This document shows positions 27,238-39,691 of a DNA stretch of 64,000 bases, piece by piece; within the stretch, counting starts at the first letter, position 1; each line of letters starts with the position of its first letter. The notes beneath the pieces are model-generated. The model did not search any database. It was not told the DNA's origin and saw only the letters and a list, made by a program, of their open reading frames with translations. Location of the stretch: the NCBI RefSeq assembly GCF_904846705.1, contig NZ_CAJHBS010000008.1, forward strand, positions 1-64,000, read 5' to 3'. This stretch comes from Psychrobacter sp. Pi2-52. Lineage in GTDB: Bacteria; Pseudomonadota; Gammaproteobacteria; Pseudomonadales; Moraxellaceae. The translations under genes were made by a program, and so were the position numbers.

Positions 27238-27954
27238 TTAGTTGCCTTCTTTTACGAATAGATAGCCTTTACTACGTACGGTCTTAATACGCTTTGGATT
27301 TTCTGGATCATCACCGATTTTTGGACGAATACGTGAGATACGTACGTCAATTGAACGATCTTGACCATCATACTCAATACCGCGTAGACGCTCAAAGATA
27401 TCTTCGCGAGATAGAATACGACCTGCATTAGAAGCAAGCAACCATAGTAAATCATATTCAGCACTGGTGAAATCGACGAGCTCATCACCTAGATTAACTG
27501 AGCGACCACCGTTATCAATGACTAACTCACCAAACTCTAGACGTTGTGGCACATCTTCTGATGGTGCATTTTCTGAGCGGCGCAGTAACGCACGAATACG
27601 TGCAAGCAATACACGTGGCTGGGCAGGCTTGGCAACATAATCGTCAGCACCCATCTCAAGACCCAATACCTGATCCATGTCTTCAGTACGTGCAGTCAAC
27701 ATCAAAATTGGATTTTGATAATGCGGACGCACTTCACGGCATACGGTCAAACCATCGCTACCAGGTAGCATGACATCAAGTACAACCATATCTGGTTGCT
27801 CATTGACGATACGGCGAATAGCACGATTACCATCAGTTTCAATTGCCACTTCTAAACCATTTTTGACCAAGTAATCTTGAGTCAGCATGGCCAGACGCTC
27901 ATCATCTTCAACAATCAAGATTCGGGGGGTGTTGTCTTCTTCATTCGTTGTCAT
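27238..27954 (-). CDS. bfmR: BfmR/RstA-type response regulator
   Basis: A 238-residue OmpR-family regulator. The receiver domain has the acidic pair in VEDDERL, the phospho-acceptor Asp in MVVLDVMLPGSDG (about residue 60), Thr in MLTAR and Lys in VAKPAQP. The C-terminal winged helix covers about 140 to 238 and ends in RIKTVRSKGYLFV. The start at 27954 has GAGGAT before it; upstream in-frame ATGs would add a tail foreign to the family. It should be phosphorylated by BfmS and control envelope and biofilm genes, based on Acinetobacter. Confidence 0.9.
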   Translation of the reverse strand: MTTNEEDNTPRILIVEDDERLAMLTQDYLVKNGLEVAIETDGNRAIRRIVNEQPDMVVLDVMLPGSDGLTVCREVRPHYQNPILMLTARTEDMDQVLGLEMGADDYVAKPAQPRVLLARIRALLRRSENAPSEDVPQRLEFGELVIDNGGRSVNLGDELVDFTSAEYDLLWLLASNAGRILSREDIFERLRGIEYDGQDRSIDVRISRIRPKIGDDPENPKRIKTVRSKGYLFVKEGN

Positions 27955-28466
27955 TGTTATATCCTCTAATACATCTAATTTAAAAGCAGTAAAAGTAAGA
28001 GCGGTAAAATTAATAGCACCATATAGTGGCACAATTGATGTTCGTATAGCTGTTACAAACTTGGTAGCACAGTATACTATTAAATTATCAGCTTCCTGTA
28101 CTATAGCTTATAGTCGGTAACAAAACCTATAAACTACCCCTATCAAAACTTTAGTTTGCGTCCAAAAATTATGCCAATTACTTCGTTAGTACATCGCAAT
28201 TTGTATTATCTATCGTTTGCTAATTACCCAAACCATCGAGCCAACGTTATCGCGTACAGTTACTGCTCGTTACTTATAATACGTTATGTCTAATATAACC
28301 ATATATTACCGTTGTCGCCAGTGTCTTTTTAAGAAAATTCTAATAGGCGATGATTCATTGATAATAAAAGATTTTTCCTGAGAATGGATTCAACCGCCAC
28401 AAATACTATCGAAGTAATAACTATGTGTATTTACCGCAGAACAGTTAATTTCATAATGAATAGACA
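27955..28466. other. bfmR upstream region
   Basis: About 510 AT-rich bases between the atp operon terminator and bfmR. It should contain the bfmR promoter. I see no gene or strong repeat. Confidence 0.5.
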
Positions 28467-28469
28467 TAA

Positions 28470-28500
28470 AAAAACAGCCCATATAATGGACTGTCTTTTT
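28470..28500 (-). terminator. Terminator of the atp operon
   Basis: ACAG-C-CCAT, short AT loop, ATGG-A-CTGT. On the minus strand the stem is followed by a long T-run. It lies about 60 bases after the atpC stop. Confidence 0.8.
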
Positions 28501-28554
28501 ATTATTACTTTTAGCGATAACTCTAAATGATTAGCTAGAGCTATCAGTAATAAA

Positions 28555-28971
28555 TTACGCGCGGTTTTTGTACTTACGAATAGTCTGTAATTGTCCTACT
28601 GACTCTGCAAGTGAGGCCAAAGCCGCATTGGTTTGTAGCGTATCAGACTGGTTAACTAGCATTTGCTCAGCTTTTTTACGTGCTTCGACGATTTTGCTTT
28701 CGTCAAGACTGTGTGCACGCATAGCTGTATCAGCCAATACCGTAACCATCTTAGGCTGTACTTCTAGTACGCCACCTGAGACGTAAATTACTTCTTCTTC
28801 ACCGTTTGGTGTTTGCACTCGCATTGCACCTGGCTTTAGCAAAGTAATAAGCGGTGTGTGACCTGGCAATACACCAATCTCGCCTTCGGTACCAGTAGCT
28901 ATTAACATGCTAATTTCGCCTGAATACAACTCTTCACGAGCACTTACGACGCGACATTGTAACGTTGCCAT
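28555..28971 (-). CDS. atpC: ATP synthase F1 epsilon subunit
   Basis: A 138-residue subunit of the central stalk that couples rotation and inhibits ATP hydrolysis. The N-terminal beta-sandwich is clear (TLQCRVVSAREELYSGE, then GEIGVLPGHTPLITLLKPG), followed by two C-terminal helices. Standard length. Last gene of the atp operon. Confidence 0.97.
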   Translation of the reverse strand: MATLQCRVVSAREELYSGEISMLIATGTEGEIGVLPGHTPLITLLKPGAMRVQTPNGEEEVIYVSGGVLEVQPKMVTVLADTAMRAHSLDESKIVEARKKAEQMLVNQSDTLQTNAALASLAESVGQLQTIRKYKNRA

Positions 28972-29085
28972 ACTTAATTCCTTACCATCAAAGCGCGATC
29001 AAAAAACAGTAAAACTGCGATGCGTTACTGAAGAGTAGATACAAGGTTTATATTATATCTACTCGTTAGCTTATGCTCATACAAC

Positions 29086-30537
<1,452 letters not shown>

Positions 30538-30557
30538 CTATATATAGGTGTAGTCAA

Positions 30558-31439
30558 TTATGAAACAGCAGCAGCACCGCCAACGATTTCCGAGATTTCT
30601 CGGGTAATCGCCGCTTGACGCAGCTTGTTATAAACCAACTGTAAATCGTTAATAAGGTCACCAGCATTATCTGTTGCCGCTTTCATCGCAACCATACGTG
30701 AAGACTGCTCAGAGGCAATGTTTTCCATTACCGCTTGATAAACAATCGACTCAATATAGCGACCAAGCAATTCATCAATTAACGTCTTGATGTCAGGCTC
30801 GTAGATATAATCCCAGCTAAGTTCTGTCTGTAGACCACTGTCTTCATCATCAAATGACTGCTCTGGTAGAGGAACCAACTGATTGACCGTTGGTTTCTGA
30901 GTCATCGCATTGACGAATCGGTTATAGACCACATAGATACGGTCAATATTGCCGTTACTATAGTCTTCAAGCATCGCTTGAACCGGTGCATTCAATTGTT
31001 CAAACGTTGGTTTATCGCCATAATCGGTCACAGCCGACGTAACTTTACCACCAAAGTTTTTGAAGAAACTCACACCTTTGGCACCGATGACTGCAAACTC
31101 AGCTTGTACAGACTGATCTTGATAATCTTGGATACTTTTAGTTAGGGCTTTGAATAAGTTAATATTCAAACCACCCGCTAGGCCACGGTCAGAGGTAATG
31201 ACAATATAGCCAACCTTATTGACTGGACGCGATACCATATACGGATGTTTGTAGTCTGATGAGGCATGCACCAAATGTGAAATAACCCGGCGCATACTAT
31301 CAGCATACGGGCGACCCACGTCCATGCGCTCTTGCGCACGGCGCATTTTACTTGCCGCTACCATTTGCATAGCACGAGTAATTTTCTGGGTGCTTTTAAT
31401 ACTGGTGACTTTGGCACGTATCTCTTTTAAGCTTGCCAT
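30558..31439 (-). CDS. atpG: ATP synthase F1 gamma subunit
   Basis: A 293-residue central rotor shaft. The N-terminal helix starts with [25 protein letters not shown] and the C-terminal helix ends with [27 protein letters not shown]; together they form the coiled-coil shaft. [10 protein letters not shown] is conserved. It follows atpA after a 216-base gap that carries an inverted repeat. Confidence 0.97.
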   Translation of the reverse strand: MASLKEIRAKVTSIKSTQKITRAMQMVAASKMRRAQERMDVGRPYADSMRRVISHLVHASSDYKHPYMVSRPVNKVGYIVITSDRGLAGGLNINLFKALTKSIQDYQDQSVQAEFAVIGAKGVSFFKNFGGKVTSAVTDYGDKPTFEQLNAPVQAMLEDYSNGNIDRIYVVYNRFVNAMTQKPTVNQLVPLPEQSFDDEDSGLQTELSWDYIYEPDIKTLIDELLGRYIESIVYQAVMENIASEQSSRMVAMKAATDNAGDLINDLQLVYNKLRQAAITREISEIVGGAAAVS

Positions 31440-31571
31440 AATGATTCCAATATAAGAGGGTTAAAAAGCATTGGCGCATGCGACAATCGTTTGATATACA
31501 ACATCAATCTTACAGAATAACATTTTATATCTTGTGGCATTACGCGATCTAATACCGGTAATGGTTAAAAC

Positions 31572-31606
31572 AGTGGCGCAAATATCTGGTCAGACAACGC
31601 GCCACT
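31572..31606. repeat. Inverted repeat AGTGGCGC ... GCGCCACT between atpA and atpG
   Basis: Eight-base GC-rich arms around a 19-base centre lie in the unusually long atpA-atpG gap. No T-run follows on the minus strand, so it may be an mRNA processing or stability hairpin rather than a terminator. Confidence 0.5.
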
Positions 31607-31655
31607 TTATCAGCTCTAAGCTACAGTTATAACCAATTCGGCTTAACCCGTTAAA

Positions 31656-33200
31656 TTAATAACTGTGATTTTGTTTAAAGGTCTCTAGAGATGACTTTAA
31701 ACGACCTGCGATATCATCGTTGTAGTTCGCAGTGTCATCAATCTCACGCATCAATTCACTTTGCTCATCATGCATATAACGTAGGTACGCTTCTTCGAAA
31801 GAACCAATCTTTTCGACAGGTACGTCAGCTAAGAAGCCTTCGTTTGAAGCATAGATAACGGCTGCTTGCTCAGAGATTGACATCGGCTGATACTGCTTCT
31901 GCTTCATCAATTCAGTCACACGCTCACCATGATCAAGCTGTTCGCGAGTTGCGTCATCAAGATCTGATGCAAACTGAGCGAATGCTGCTAGTTCACGATA
32001 CTGAGCTAGAGCGGTACGAATACCACCAGATAGCTTTTTGATGATCTTAGTCTGAGCGGCTCCGCCCACACGAGATACCGAGATACCAGCGTTTACTGCT
32101 GGACGGATACCTGAGGCGAATAAGCTAGACTCTAGGAAGATCTGACCATCAGTGATCGAAATAACGTTGGTTGGTACGAATGCAGATACGTCACCAGCTT
32201 GTGTTTCAATGATTGGTAGTGCGGTTAAAGAACCAGTTTTACCTTTCACTTCACCGTTAGTGAACTTTTCTACATAATCAGCATTTACACGTGATGCACG
32301 CTCAAGTAGGCGTGAGTGTAAATAGAATACGTCACCAGGATAAGCTTCACGACCTGGCGGACGACGTAATAATAGTGAAATCTGACGATAAGCAACTGCT
32401 TGCTTTGATAAGTCATCAAATACAATCAGTGCATCTTCGCCGCGGTCACGGAAGTATTCGCCCATCGTACAACCTGAGTACGGTGCGATATACTGAAGTG
32501 CTGCAGGCTCTGATGCTGAAGCAACCACAACAGTGGTATATTCTAGTGCACCAGTTTGCTCAAGCTTACGTACTACGTTAGCGATAGTCGAACGTTTCTG
32601 TCCGATAGCCACGTATACACATTTAATGCCTGAAGCTTTCTGTGCGATGATCGCATCGATAGCCATCGCTGTTTTACCAGTCTGACGGTCACCAATGATA
32701 AGCTCACGCTGACCACGACCGATTGGGATCATGGTATCAACGGCTTTATAACCAGTCATTACTGGTTGATCTACTGATTGACGGTCGATAACGCCTGGAG
32801 CGATCTTTTCGACTTTATCAGTCATCTTGGCATCGATAGGACCTTTGCCATCAATAGGATTACCCAAAGCATCAACAACACGGCCTAACAGCTCAGGACC
32901 TACTGGTACTTCAAGAATACGACCAGTACAATAGGCTTTTTGACCTTCTTGCAGCTTTAGGTAATCACCAAGTACTACCGCGCCAACAGAATCACGCTCT
33001 AAGTTTAGAGCCATTCCGTAGATTTCGCCTTCAAACTCAATCATTTCGCCGTACATGGCATCTTCAAGACCATGAATCTGCACGATACCGTCAGATACTT
33101 TGACAATCGTGCCTTCATTCTTTGCAGTTGCACCCGCATCAAGGTCTTGAATACGCTGCTTAATCAGGTTACTGATTTCCGCTGGATTCAATTGTTGCAT
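31656..33200 (-). CDS. atpA: ATP synthase F1 alpha subunit
   Basis: A 514-residue non-catalytic nucleotide-binding subunit. Walker A is GDRQTGKTA (about 169 to 177). The start [17 protein letters not shown] and the conserved [11 protein letters not shown] segment are typical. Standard length. Within the atpBEFHAGDC order, 93 bases after atpH. Confidence 0.98.
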   Translation of the reverse strand: MQQLNPAEISNLIKQRIQDLDAGATAKNEGTIVKVSDGIVQIHGLEDAMYGEMIEFEGEIYGMALNLERDSVGAVVLGDYLKLQEGQKAYCTGRILEVPVGPELLGRVVDALGNPIDGKGPIDAKMTDKVEKIAPGVIDRQSVDQPVMTGYKAVDTMIPIGRGQRELIIGDRQTGKTAMAIDAIIAQKASGIKCVYVAIGQKRSTIANVVRKLEQTGALEYTTVVVASASEPAALQYIAPYSGCTMGEYFRDRGEDALIVFDDLSKQAVAYRQISLLLRRPPGREAYPGDVFYLHSRLLERASRVNADYVEKFTNGEVKGKTGSLTALPIIETQAGDVSAFVPTNVISITDGQIFLESSLFASGIRPAVNAGISVSRVGGAAQTKIIKKLSGGIRTALAQYRELAAFAQFASDLDDATREQLDHGERVTELMKQKQYQPMSISEQAAVIYASNEGFLADVPVEKIGSFEEAYLRYMHDEQSELMREIDDTANYNDDIAGRLKSSLETFKQNHSY

Positions 33201-33293
33201 TGCCTTGTTTCCTTTAATTTATGATAACCCGCCCACTGACTTAATTGCTCTTATAATCATACAGTCAATATTTGACTGTATTGATGATTGGCA

Positions 33294-33917
33294 TTAGGCA
33301 GTTAGCTGTGTTTTTAACTGTTGTAACTTGCCGCGCATCGAATCATCAATGACTTTGTCACCGACTTTGATTGTAGCGCCTGCCAATAGACTTGGATCAA
33401 CTGATTCGTGAATCACTACACTAGCATTTAGCGAGGCAGCAAGACGCGTTTGTAGCGTTTGACGCTGTTCATCAGTCAATGGGTAGGCAGAGGTCACATA
33501 TGCGTCAAGCTGCTTTAAGCTTATTGCCTTGTGACGGCGATAATGCTCATAAACTTCAGGAAGCAGCGCCAGACGCTCTTGTTCTGATAACTGTTTAACG
33601 AAGTTACTAAGTGCTACTGATACTTTTGGATAGCTTACGTTACTGTCAAGGCTAGTCCCTTGAGCTTCGCTTAATAACTGCTTAAAAGCAGAATCATTAG
33701 CGCTAGCTACTTGCGTATCATAAAGATCGACCAAAGCAGCTGACTTATGCTCAGCAGAAACAGCTGGATTGTCTAGCCAAGTACTGAACGACTTGTCATT
33801 GACAACAGTGCTAGCAACAAGTAAGAAGTTTTCCCACTCGTTGACTGCGCCGTTTTCGTTGGCATAGTCAAACGCGGCTTTAGCGTACGGTCGTGCTAAG
33901 GTTGATAAGTCAGCCAT
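33294..33917 (-). CDS. atpH: ATP synthase F1 delta subunit
   Basis: A 207-residue stator subunit that links the top of F1 to subunit b. N-terminus [13 protein letters not shown] is diagnostic. It is about 30 residues longer than E. coli delta (177), the extra mostly in the middle (about 75 to 130). The C-terminus [16 protein letters not shown] is typical. It is 13 bases after atpF. Confidence 0.95.
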   Translation of the reverse strand: MADLSTLARPYAKAAFDYANENGAVNEWENFLLVASTVVNDKSFSTWLDNPAVSAEHKSAALVDLYDTQVASANDSAFKQLLSEAQGTSLDSNVSYPKVSVALSNFVKQLSEQERLALLPEVYEHYRRHKAISLKQLDAYVTSAYPLTDEQRQTLQTRLAASLNASVVIHESVDPSLLAGATIKVGDKVIDDSMRGKLQQLKTQLTA

Positions 33918-33930
33918 TATATCCTCACAA

Positions 33931-34401
33931 TTACAGCTTCGCCGCCAGTTGGTCTAACATACTGGCATGTTTTTGCACATCGACTTTGTCTTGCAAAATC
34001 TTCTCTGCACCAAGTACAGCCAGTTCAGCAACTTGGGCACGTAATGATTCACGCGCTTGATTGATTTCTTGATCGATAGATGCTTGCGCTTGTTGACGAA
34101 TGCGCTCGCCTTCCGCTTGGGCTTGCGACTTTGCATCTTCGACGAGCTGATTGGCACTCTTGTTCGCTTGCTCGATTAGAGCGGCAGCCTTGGTCTTTGC
34201 AAGATCAAGTTCCTGCTGGACATTTTGCTCCGCGGTCGCCAAATCTGCTTTTGCTTTTTCTGCGGCATTCAGACCTTCAGCAATTTTACGCTGACGCTCA
34301 TTGATGGCACCGATAAGTGGTGGCCACACGAATTTCATGCAAAAAATCACAAATATTGCAAAAGCAATGGCTTGACCGACGAGGGTAAAATTGATATTCA
34401 C
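33931..34401 (-). CDS. atpF: ATP synthase F0 b subunit
   Basis: A 156-residue peripheral stalk protein with one N-terminal membrane segment (about 6 to 26, including [18 protein letters not shown]) and a long Ala/Gln/Lys/Glu-rich helix that forms a coiled-coil dimer. The start is GTG with GAGGTGA just before it. Standard length. Confidence 0.96.
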   Translation of the reverse strand: MNINFTLVGQAIAFAIFVIFCMKFVWPPLIGAINERQRKIAEGLNAAEKAKADLATAEQNVQQELDLAKTKAAALIEQANKSANQLVEDAKSQAQAEGERIRQQAQASIDQEINQARESLRAQVAELAVLGAEKILQDKVDVQKHASMLDQLAAKL

Positions 34402-34518
34402 GTGATCACCTCTTTGTTAATGAAAAATCAGTTTCATTGATCATGTTTGGTAGTCAAATCTTGACTATATTTGATAGAAAGTCTCCGAATACCAAACATT
34501 TACAACTGAGCTTTCGGA

Positions 34519-34785
<267 letters not shown>

Positions 34786-34800
34786 CTATTGAATGTCTAA

Positions 34801-35679
<879 letters not shown>

Positions 35680-35839
35680 TTATTAATCAACGATTTAATC
35701 AACTACCAAAAATATGGTTGTCATCTGATGAGGTGTAGTATTTATATCTATCTTGCTATTAAGCAGACAAATAAACCGTACTAAATCACTCATGTAACCA
35801 ACAACATCCAACCCATAGTTCTATTACTAATATGCAGTA

Positions 35840-35872
35840 TTTGATAGCGTGAGATAAATTTTAGCTATCAAA
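35840..35872. repeat. Inverted repeat TTTGATAGC ... GCTATCAAA upstream of atpB
   Basis: Nine-base perfect arms around a 15-base loop, about 170 bases before the atpB start and directly beside a terminator-like hairpin. A leader or regulator-binding role is possible. Confidence 0.5.
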
Positions 35873-35904
35873 AAAGGGCTTATGATAACTCAGTAATAGC
35901 CCTT
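35870..35904 (-). terminator. Terminator-like hairpin between atpI and atpB
   Basis: AAGGGCT (35874-35880) pairs with AGCCCTT (35898-35904). On the minus strand the stem is followed by a T-run, so it would stop transcripts coming from atpI before they reach atpB. Confidence 0.65.
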
Positions 35905-36343
35905 GCATTTTTATACGCAAAATTATTATATATGTGCTTGCCCACTGACCGTTTTTTACGATCGGCGCTTAATGTAGCGCTTATAAGCAAAATATTTAGC
36001 CGCCTATATTAATGCAGCGTTGTATTCGTGTAAAGTCAATTGTGATTTTTTTATCCACTGTATGAATAAGTTAGCCACCAGTTTTACTTGCTAATATAGC
36101 CATTAACCATAATTAGATATCAGTACTCTAATTATCAGCAATACAGATAGCTGAATAACCCCTACCCTCTCACTGCATACTACGTCTAACATTGAGACTC
36201 ATAGTGCGGTCTTTATAATCACTGGTGCTATCCTAAGACAGCGTTGTGCTTCGACTTTTCGAACTAGTCATAGAGAAGCTGGACGGCAGGGTGACTTGCC
36301 AGTACTATTAATAAACCATCTGTTTAGCGATCATTTATTAGCG

Positions 36344-36742
36344 CTAGCGTATATGCCACAACATCCAACTGTGACTAATTTGCATTACCATAAAACCGAT
36401 AAACAGCGCTGGCGCAGATAGGGGTTGTACGGTAATAAAAATTAGTGCAAAACCAAACACGGTCAATAACCATTTTGACATCTGACCCCGATATAGCTGG
36501 CTAACGATGTGTTGGCGCGCGCGATATCCGGTGTACCAAAAAATAAAAAACGCAAATACTGCTTGAGTGATAAAACTTAGTAGCGCACCAATTGCAGCAC
36601 TTTTTGCTATCGTAAGCTCACTATGTAAACAAATAGTATCTACTATCCAAGCAATGATAATAAGGATAAATAGTATCCATGCTTGTCGTTTAATATAGAT
36701 GCCAATCTTGTCTTTTTGCGTGCGTTTGGCAGGCTTGGTCAT
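36344..36742 (-). CDS. atpI: ATP synthase subunit I
   Basis: A 132-residue membrane protein thought to help assemble the c-ring. It has a Lys-rich N-terminus and four hydrophobic segments (about 20 to 40, 52 to 75, 92 to 108, 112 to 128), as in the AtpI/UncI family. The ATG at 36742 has AGGAAT upstream and is preferred over 36784. It precedes the atp operon on the same strand, but a terminator-like hairpin and about 675 bases lie between. Similarity is by size, topology and place. Confidence 0.75.
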   Translation of the reverse strand: MTKPAKRTQKDKIGIYIKRQAWILFILIIIAWIVDTICLHSELTIAKSAAIGALLSFITQAVFAFFIFWYTGYRARQHIVSQLYRGQMSKWLLTVFGFALIFITVQPLSAPALFIGFMVMQISHSWMLWHIR

Positions 36743-37019
36743 CGGTATTCCTATAGCCCTTACAGCATTGGGACAATATATCATACTTATGATAATTTTA
36801 TCCGTGAATGACTTACTCTACAGGCATTACCTTTCGGCCAAAATAAAACGCTACTTATTATAGGTAGATCGTAACTATTAAGCAAGTAAAATATGACTTT
36901 TATCAGTCACCTAACGCATTTTGCTAAGATTATTATATTATTTAGTCTGTAATAAATGCTTGCAGCGAAGCTGTACAACCAACTCAAACAATCCTAGCAA
37001 ATTGCTGTTTTTGATTACA

Positions 37020-37913
37020 TTATGAGATACATTGATATATCTGTTTGGCCATACTCTGCCACCCACTGATAAAGTCATCGCTACTACTCATATCTTCTGG
37101 CTGTACCGTACTCTTCACTGGTTGTAGCTTCGCAAGTAAGCCTTTTGCTGGCTCACTTGGACTAACCAAACACATTTGCTTGGCTGGGCGTTGCTCGTTC
37201 AACCAACGGAGTTGGCTTGCTTTGGGTGAGAGATGATGATCTACGCTAAGGCTACCGACGAGCGTTAAGTGTAAGCTGTCTTCGATATATTGATAAGCAT
37301 CATGATAAGCCCAATAAGGTCGTGTTTTTGAGGCGCTTTGAGTAGAGCTTTGCTCCAATGCAGTAACTTCTTCGTCTAGCTGCTGCGCAAATTTTTTCGC
37401 GTTGGCGTGGTATAGATCTTTATATTGTGGATTGGCATGACTATGAATCACAGCCAATGCACGGGTAATGGCTTTGGCATTTTCAGGATCTAACCAAATA
37501 TGTGGATCTAGTGTACCCGCGATAGCGTCGCCCTTTACATCACGTAATGGATGACGATTGAATGCGTCAAACTCAAATAAAGCAATGGCATTTGGGGCTG
37601 TTTTTAGACTTGCTGCTAGATTGTTTTCTAGCGGCTCACCAAACCATACCACAAACTTACTTTCTTTGATTGCCTTGATATCACCTGGGCTGATACTACC
37701 ATGATGTCCCACCTCCCCCGCTTGCAATAGTCGATTGGCTGACGGCGCGCCTTCTGTTACTGCTTCACTTAACAAGAATAGCGGATAATTGCTAACACTG
37801 ACCGTTGCAGCTTGTGCACTCAATGTGAAAGACCCTAGGACTATCAATCCTGTCATTAGCAAGCGCTGTAATGTGATAAGCGAACGTACGGAGTAAGTAA
37901 AAACAGCGTTCAT
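37020..37913 (-). CDS. znuA: Zinc ABC transporter substrate-binding protein ZnuA
   Basis: A 297-residue periplasmic zinc carrier. After a signal peptide (ending near SAQAA, about 35) come the metal-site histidines in GHHGSISPGD, DPHIWLDPENA and AYHDAYQYIED. The His-rich loop found in E. coli ZnuA between the first and second ligand is absent here. ATG at 37913 is chosen, since the upstream extension has no signal character. It is divergent from zur-znuC-znuB and shares with them the Zur palindrome at 38047-38061. Confidence 0.93.
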   Translation of the reverse strand: MNAVFTYSVRSLITLQRLLMTGLIVLGSFTLSAQAATVSVSNYPLFLLSEAVTEGAPSANRLLQAGEVGHHGSISPGDIKAIKESKFVVWFGEPLENNLAASLKTAPNAIALFEFDAFNRHPLRDVKGDAIAGTLDPHIWLDPENAKAITRALAVIHSHANPQYKDLYHANAKKFAQQLDEEVTALEQSSTQSASKTRPYWAYHDAYQYIEDSLHLTLVGSLSVDHHLSPKASQLRWLNEQRPAKQMCLVSPSEPAKGLLAKLQPVKSTVQPEDMSSSDDFISGWQSMAKQIYQCIS

Positions 37914-38046
37914 AGTAAGCTCTTTTATTGTTAGATAGCATTGTTGGATAACGAACGTATGAGTAATAGTGTCTTGCCCCACTCCTGTAAAAAGGGTAGA
38001 TATACAAGACTACTATAAGACAATTAACTCATTTCTTATTTTAGTA

Positions 38047-38061
38047 TGTTATACTATAACA
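38047..38061. promoter_or_regulatory. Zur box TGTTATA-C-TATAACA
   Basis: A perfect 15-base palindrome whose core matches the gammaproteobacterial Zur site GTTATAnTATAAC. It lies between divergent znuA and zur, so one Zur-zinc complex could repress both directions. It overlaps an in-frame upstream ATG of zur, which argues that the real zur start is downstream. Confidence 0.85.
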
Positions 38062-38123
38062 ATAAAAAACGCTATCATAAAAAACGTCATGCGATTACCA
38101 TGCTATTTTTAGGAGCTTGTACC

Positions 38124-38702
38124 ATGTCTATTACTTCATCGATCTGCGAACATTTGCATGATGTGCAAGATCTGACTCCGCATGATGTTCATGAACGCTT
38201 AGCAGCAGCTAAAGAGCATTGCCGTCTAAATGGCGCGCGATTTACTCCTTTGCGTCAGCAGATATACCAATTAGTCTTAGAGGCAGATCAGCCCGTTGGC
38301 GCTTATGACCTAATCACTCAGTTGCAGCAAATGCGGTTGTCTATACCTAATGATAGTGATACTCAAGAAGCAGCGAGCTCACCAACACTTTCGGTAGAAA
38401 CTAAGACAACTAAAAAAAGCGCGCCGAAAAATGTCGCGCCACCGACGGTTTATCGCAGTTTAGAATTTTTGCTAAGTGAAGGGTTGATTCATCAGTTAAC
38501 CTCTATTAATGCTTATGTTCCCTGCTGTCATCCTCGTGCCCAGCATACAGCCGCCTTTTTGATCTGCGATCAGTGTCAACGGGTTCAAGAATGCAGCAGC
38601 CTGCCCGTTCAGGAAATGATGAGCTTCGCCGAGCAAGATGTGGGGTTTGTGGTTGAGCGTAGTGTCATTGAGCTTAGCGGTCGTTGCCAAGCTTGCCAGT
38701 AA
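38124..38702 (+). CDS. zur: Zinc uptake regulator Zur (Fur family)
   Basis: A 192-residue zinc-sensing repressor. The N-terminal winged helix has RFTPLRQQIYQLVL and PTVYRSLEFLLSEGLI, and the dimer/metal domain has CCHPRAQHTAAFLICDQC and a final GRCQACQ; the CxxC pairs bind structural zinc. A polar insertion of about 30 residues lies inside the winged-helix region, between LQQMRLSIP and APPTVY, and makes it longer than E. coli Zur (171). AGGAG lies before the ATG at 38124. First gene of zur-znuC-znuB, and it represses its own operon by inference. Confidence 0.93.
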   Translation: MSITSSICEHLHDVQDLTPHDVHERLAAAKEHCRLNGARFTPLRQQIYQLVLEADQPVGAYDLITQLQQMRLSIPNDSDTQEAASSPTLSVETKTTKKSAPKNVAPPTVYRSLEFLLSEGLIHQLTSINAYVPCCHPRAQHTAAFLICDQCQRVQECSSLPVQEMMSFAEQDVGFVVERSVIELSGRCQACQ

Positions 38703-38780
38703 AATTAAAGCTACTATAGTTTGTGTAAACGTTTTAAGCATGATTCGTCGATTGTCTATTTACCTATGCGTTGTCATATT

Positions 38781-39578
38781 ATGAATACCTCTACCCTACC
38801 TTCTAATCAGTTAAATACTGCTGTTGCGAATAGCAGTACTGTGAGTAATGCCGACAAATTATTGAGCTTAAACAATATCAGTTACCATATTGGGCCTCAA
38901 CGTCTGCTCTCTCATATTGATATTGACATTGCTGTTAATGAGACGGTCAGCCTTATCGGTCCCAATGGCGCTGGTAAGTCAACGCTAGTCAAACTTATCT
39001 TAGGTCTGATTGAGTCAACTGATGGCTCTATGACAGCACATAAGCCGCTACAGCTTGGTTATGTACCGCAGCGATTTGCTGTGCCACCGATATTACCACT
39101 GCGTGTCTGCGACTTGTTGGGGCAAGCAGATAAGAAGCGTTTAACCCCTGAACAACGGCAATTTATCTTTGATAACTTATCATTAACGCATTTGCTGTCA
39201 CGGCAAATGTTGCATTTATCAGGTGGTGAGACGCAGCGCGTACTATTAGCCAGAGCGCTATTAGACAAACCCAATTTGCTTATTTTAGACGAGCCGATGC
39301 AGGGTCTCGATCCCGATACTGAAGTTTGGCTATACCAGTTTATTGACGAGCTGCCTGATTTCTTACGTTGCGCCATGCTGGTGGTGTCTCACGATTTGCA
39401 TTGGGTCATGAAAGGCAGCCGCCGCGTCATTTGTTTGAATAAGCATATTTGCTGTGAAGGACAACCAAGCGAGCTGGCTATTAGTACTGAATTTCAAAAG
39501 CTATTTGGTCATCATTATGAGCAGCCATACGTGCATCAGCCCCATGCCTGTGAACACCATGCACCAAGCGAGTTATAG
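38781..39578 (+). CDS. znuC: Zinc ABC transporter ATPase ZnuC
   Basis: A 265-residue cytoplasmic ATPase that powers zinc import. Walker A is GPNGAGKST, the Q-loop is YVPQRF, the signature is LSGGETQRV, Walker B is LLILDEP, and the H-loop is VVSHDL. The C-terminus is rich in histidines (HHYEQPYVHQPHACEHH), as in other ZnuC proteins, where it may sense zinc. The start at 38781 lacks a clear ribosome binding site; an ATG at 38766 is another option. Confidence 0.95.
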   Translation: MNTSTLPSNQLNTAVANSSTVSNADKLLSLNNISYHIGPQRLLSHIDIDIAVNETVSLIGPNGAGKSTLVKLILGLIESTDGSMTAHKPLQLGYVPQRFAVPPILPLRVCDLLGQADKKRLTPEQRQFIFDNLSLTHLLSRQMLHLSGGETQRVLLARALLDKPNLLILDEPMQGLDPDTEVWLYQFIDELPDFLRCAMLVVSHDLHWVMKGSRRVICLNKHICCEGQPSELAISTEFQKLFGHHYEQPYVHQPHACEHHAPSEL

Positions 39579-39691
39579 CGTTAGTAATCAAGGCTCAACA
39601 TCGCCAAAATCCAGCTCATTAAAGCCAAAACTATTAAACATATAAATAATACGGCTTTACTCTTTTATAAAAAATTTTACGGACATTCATT

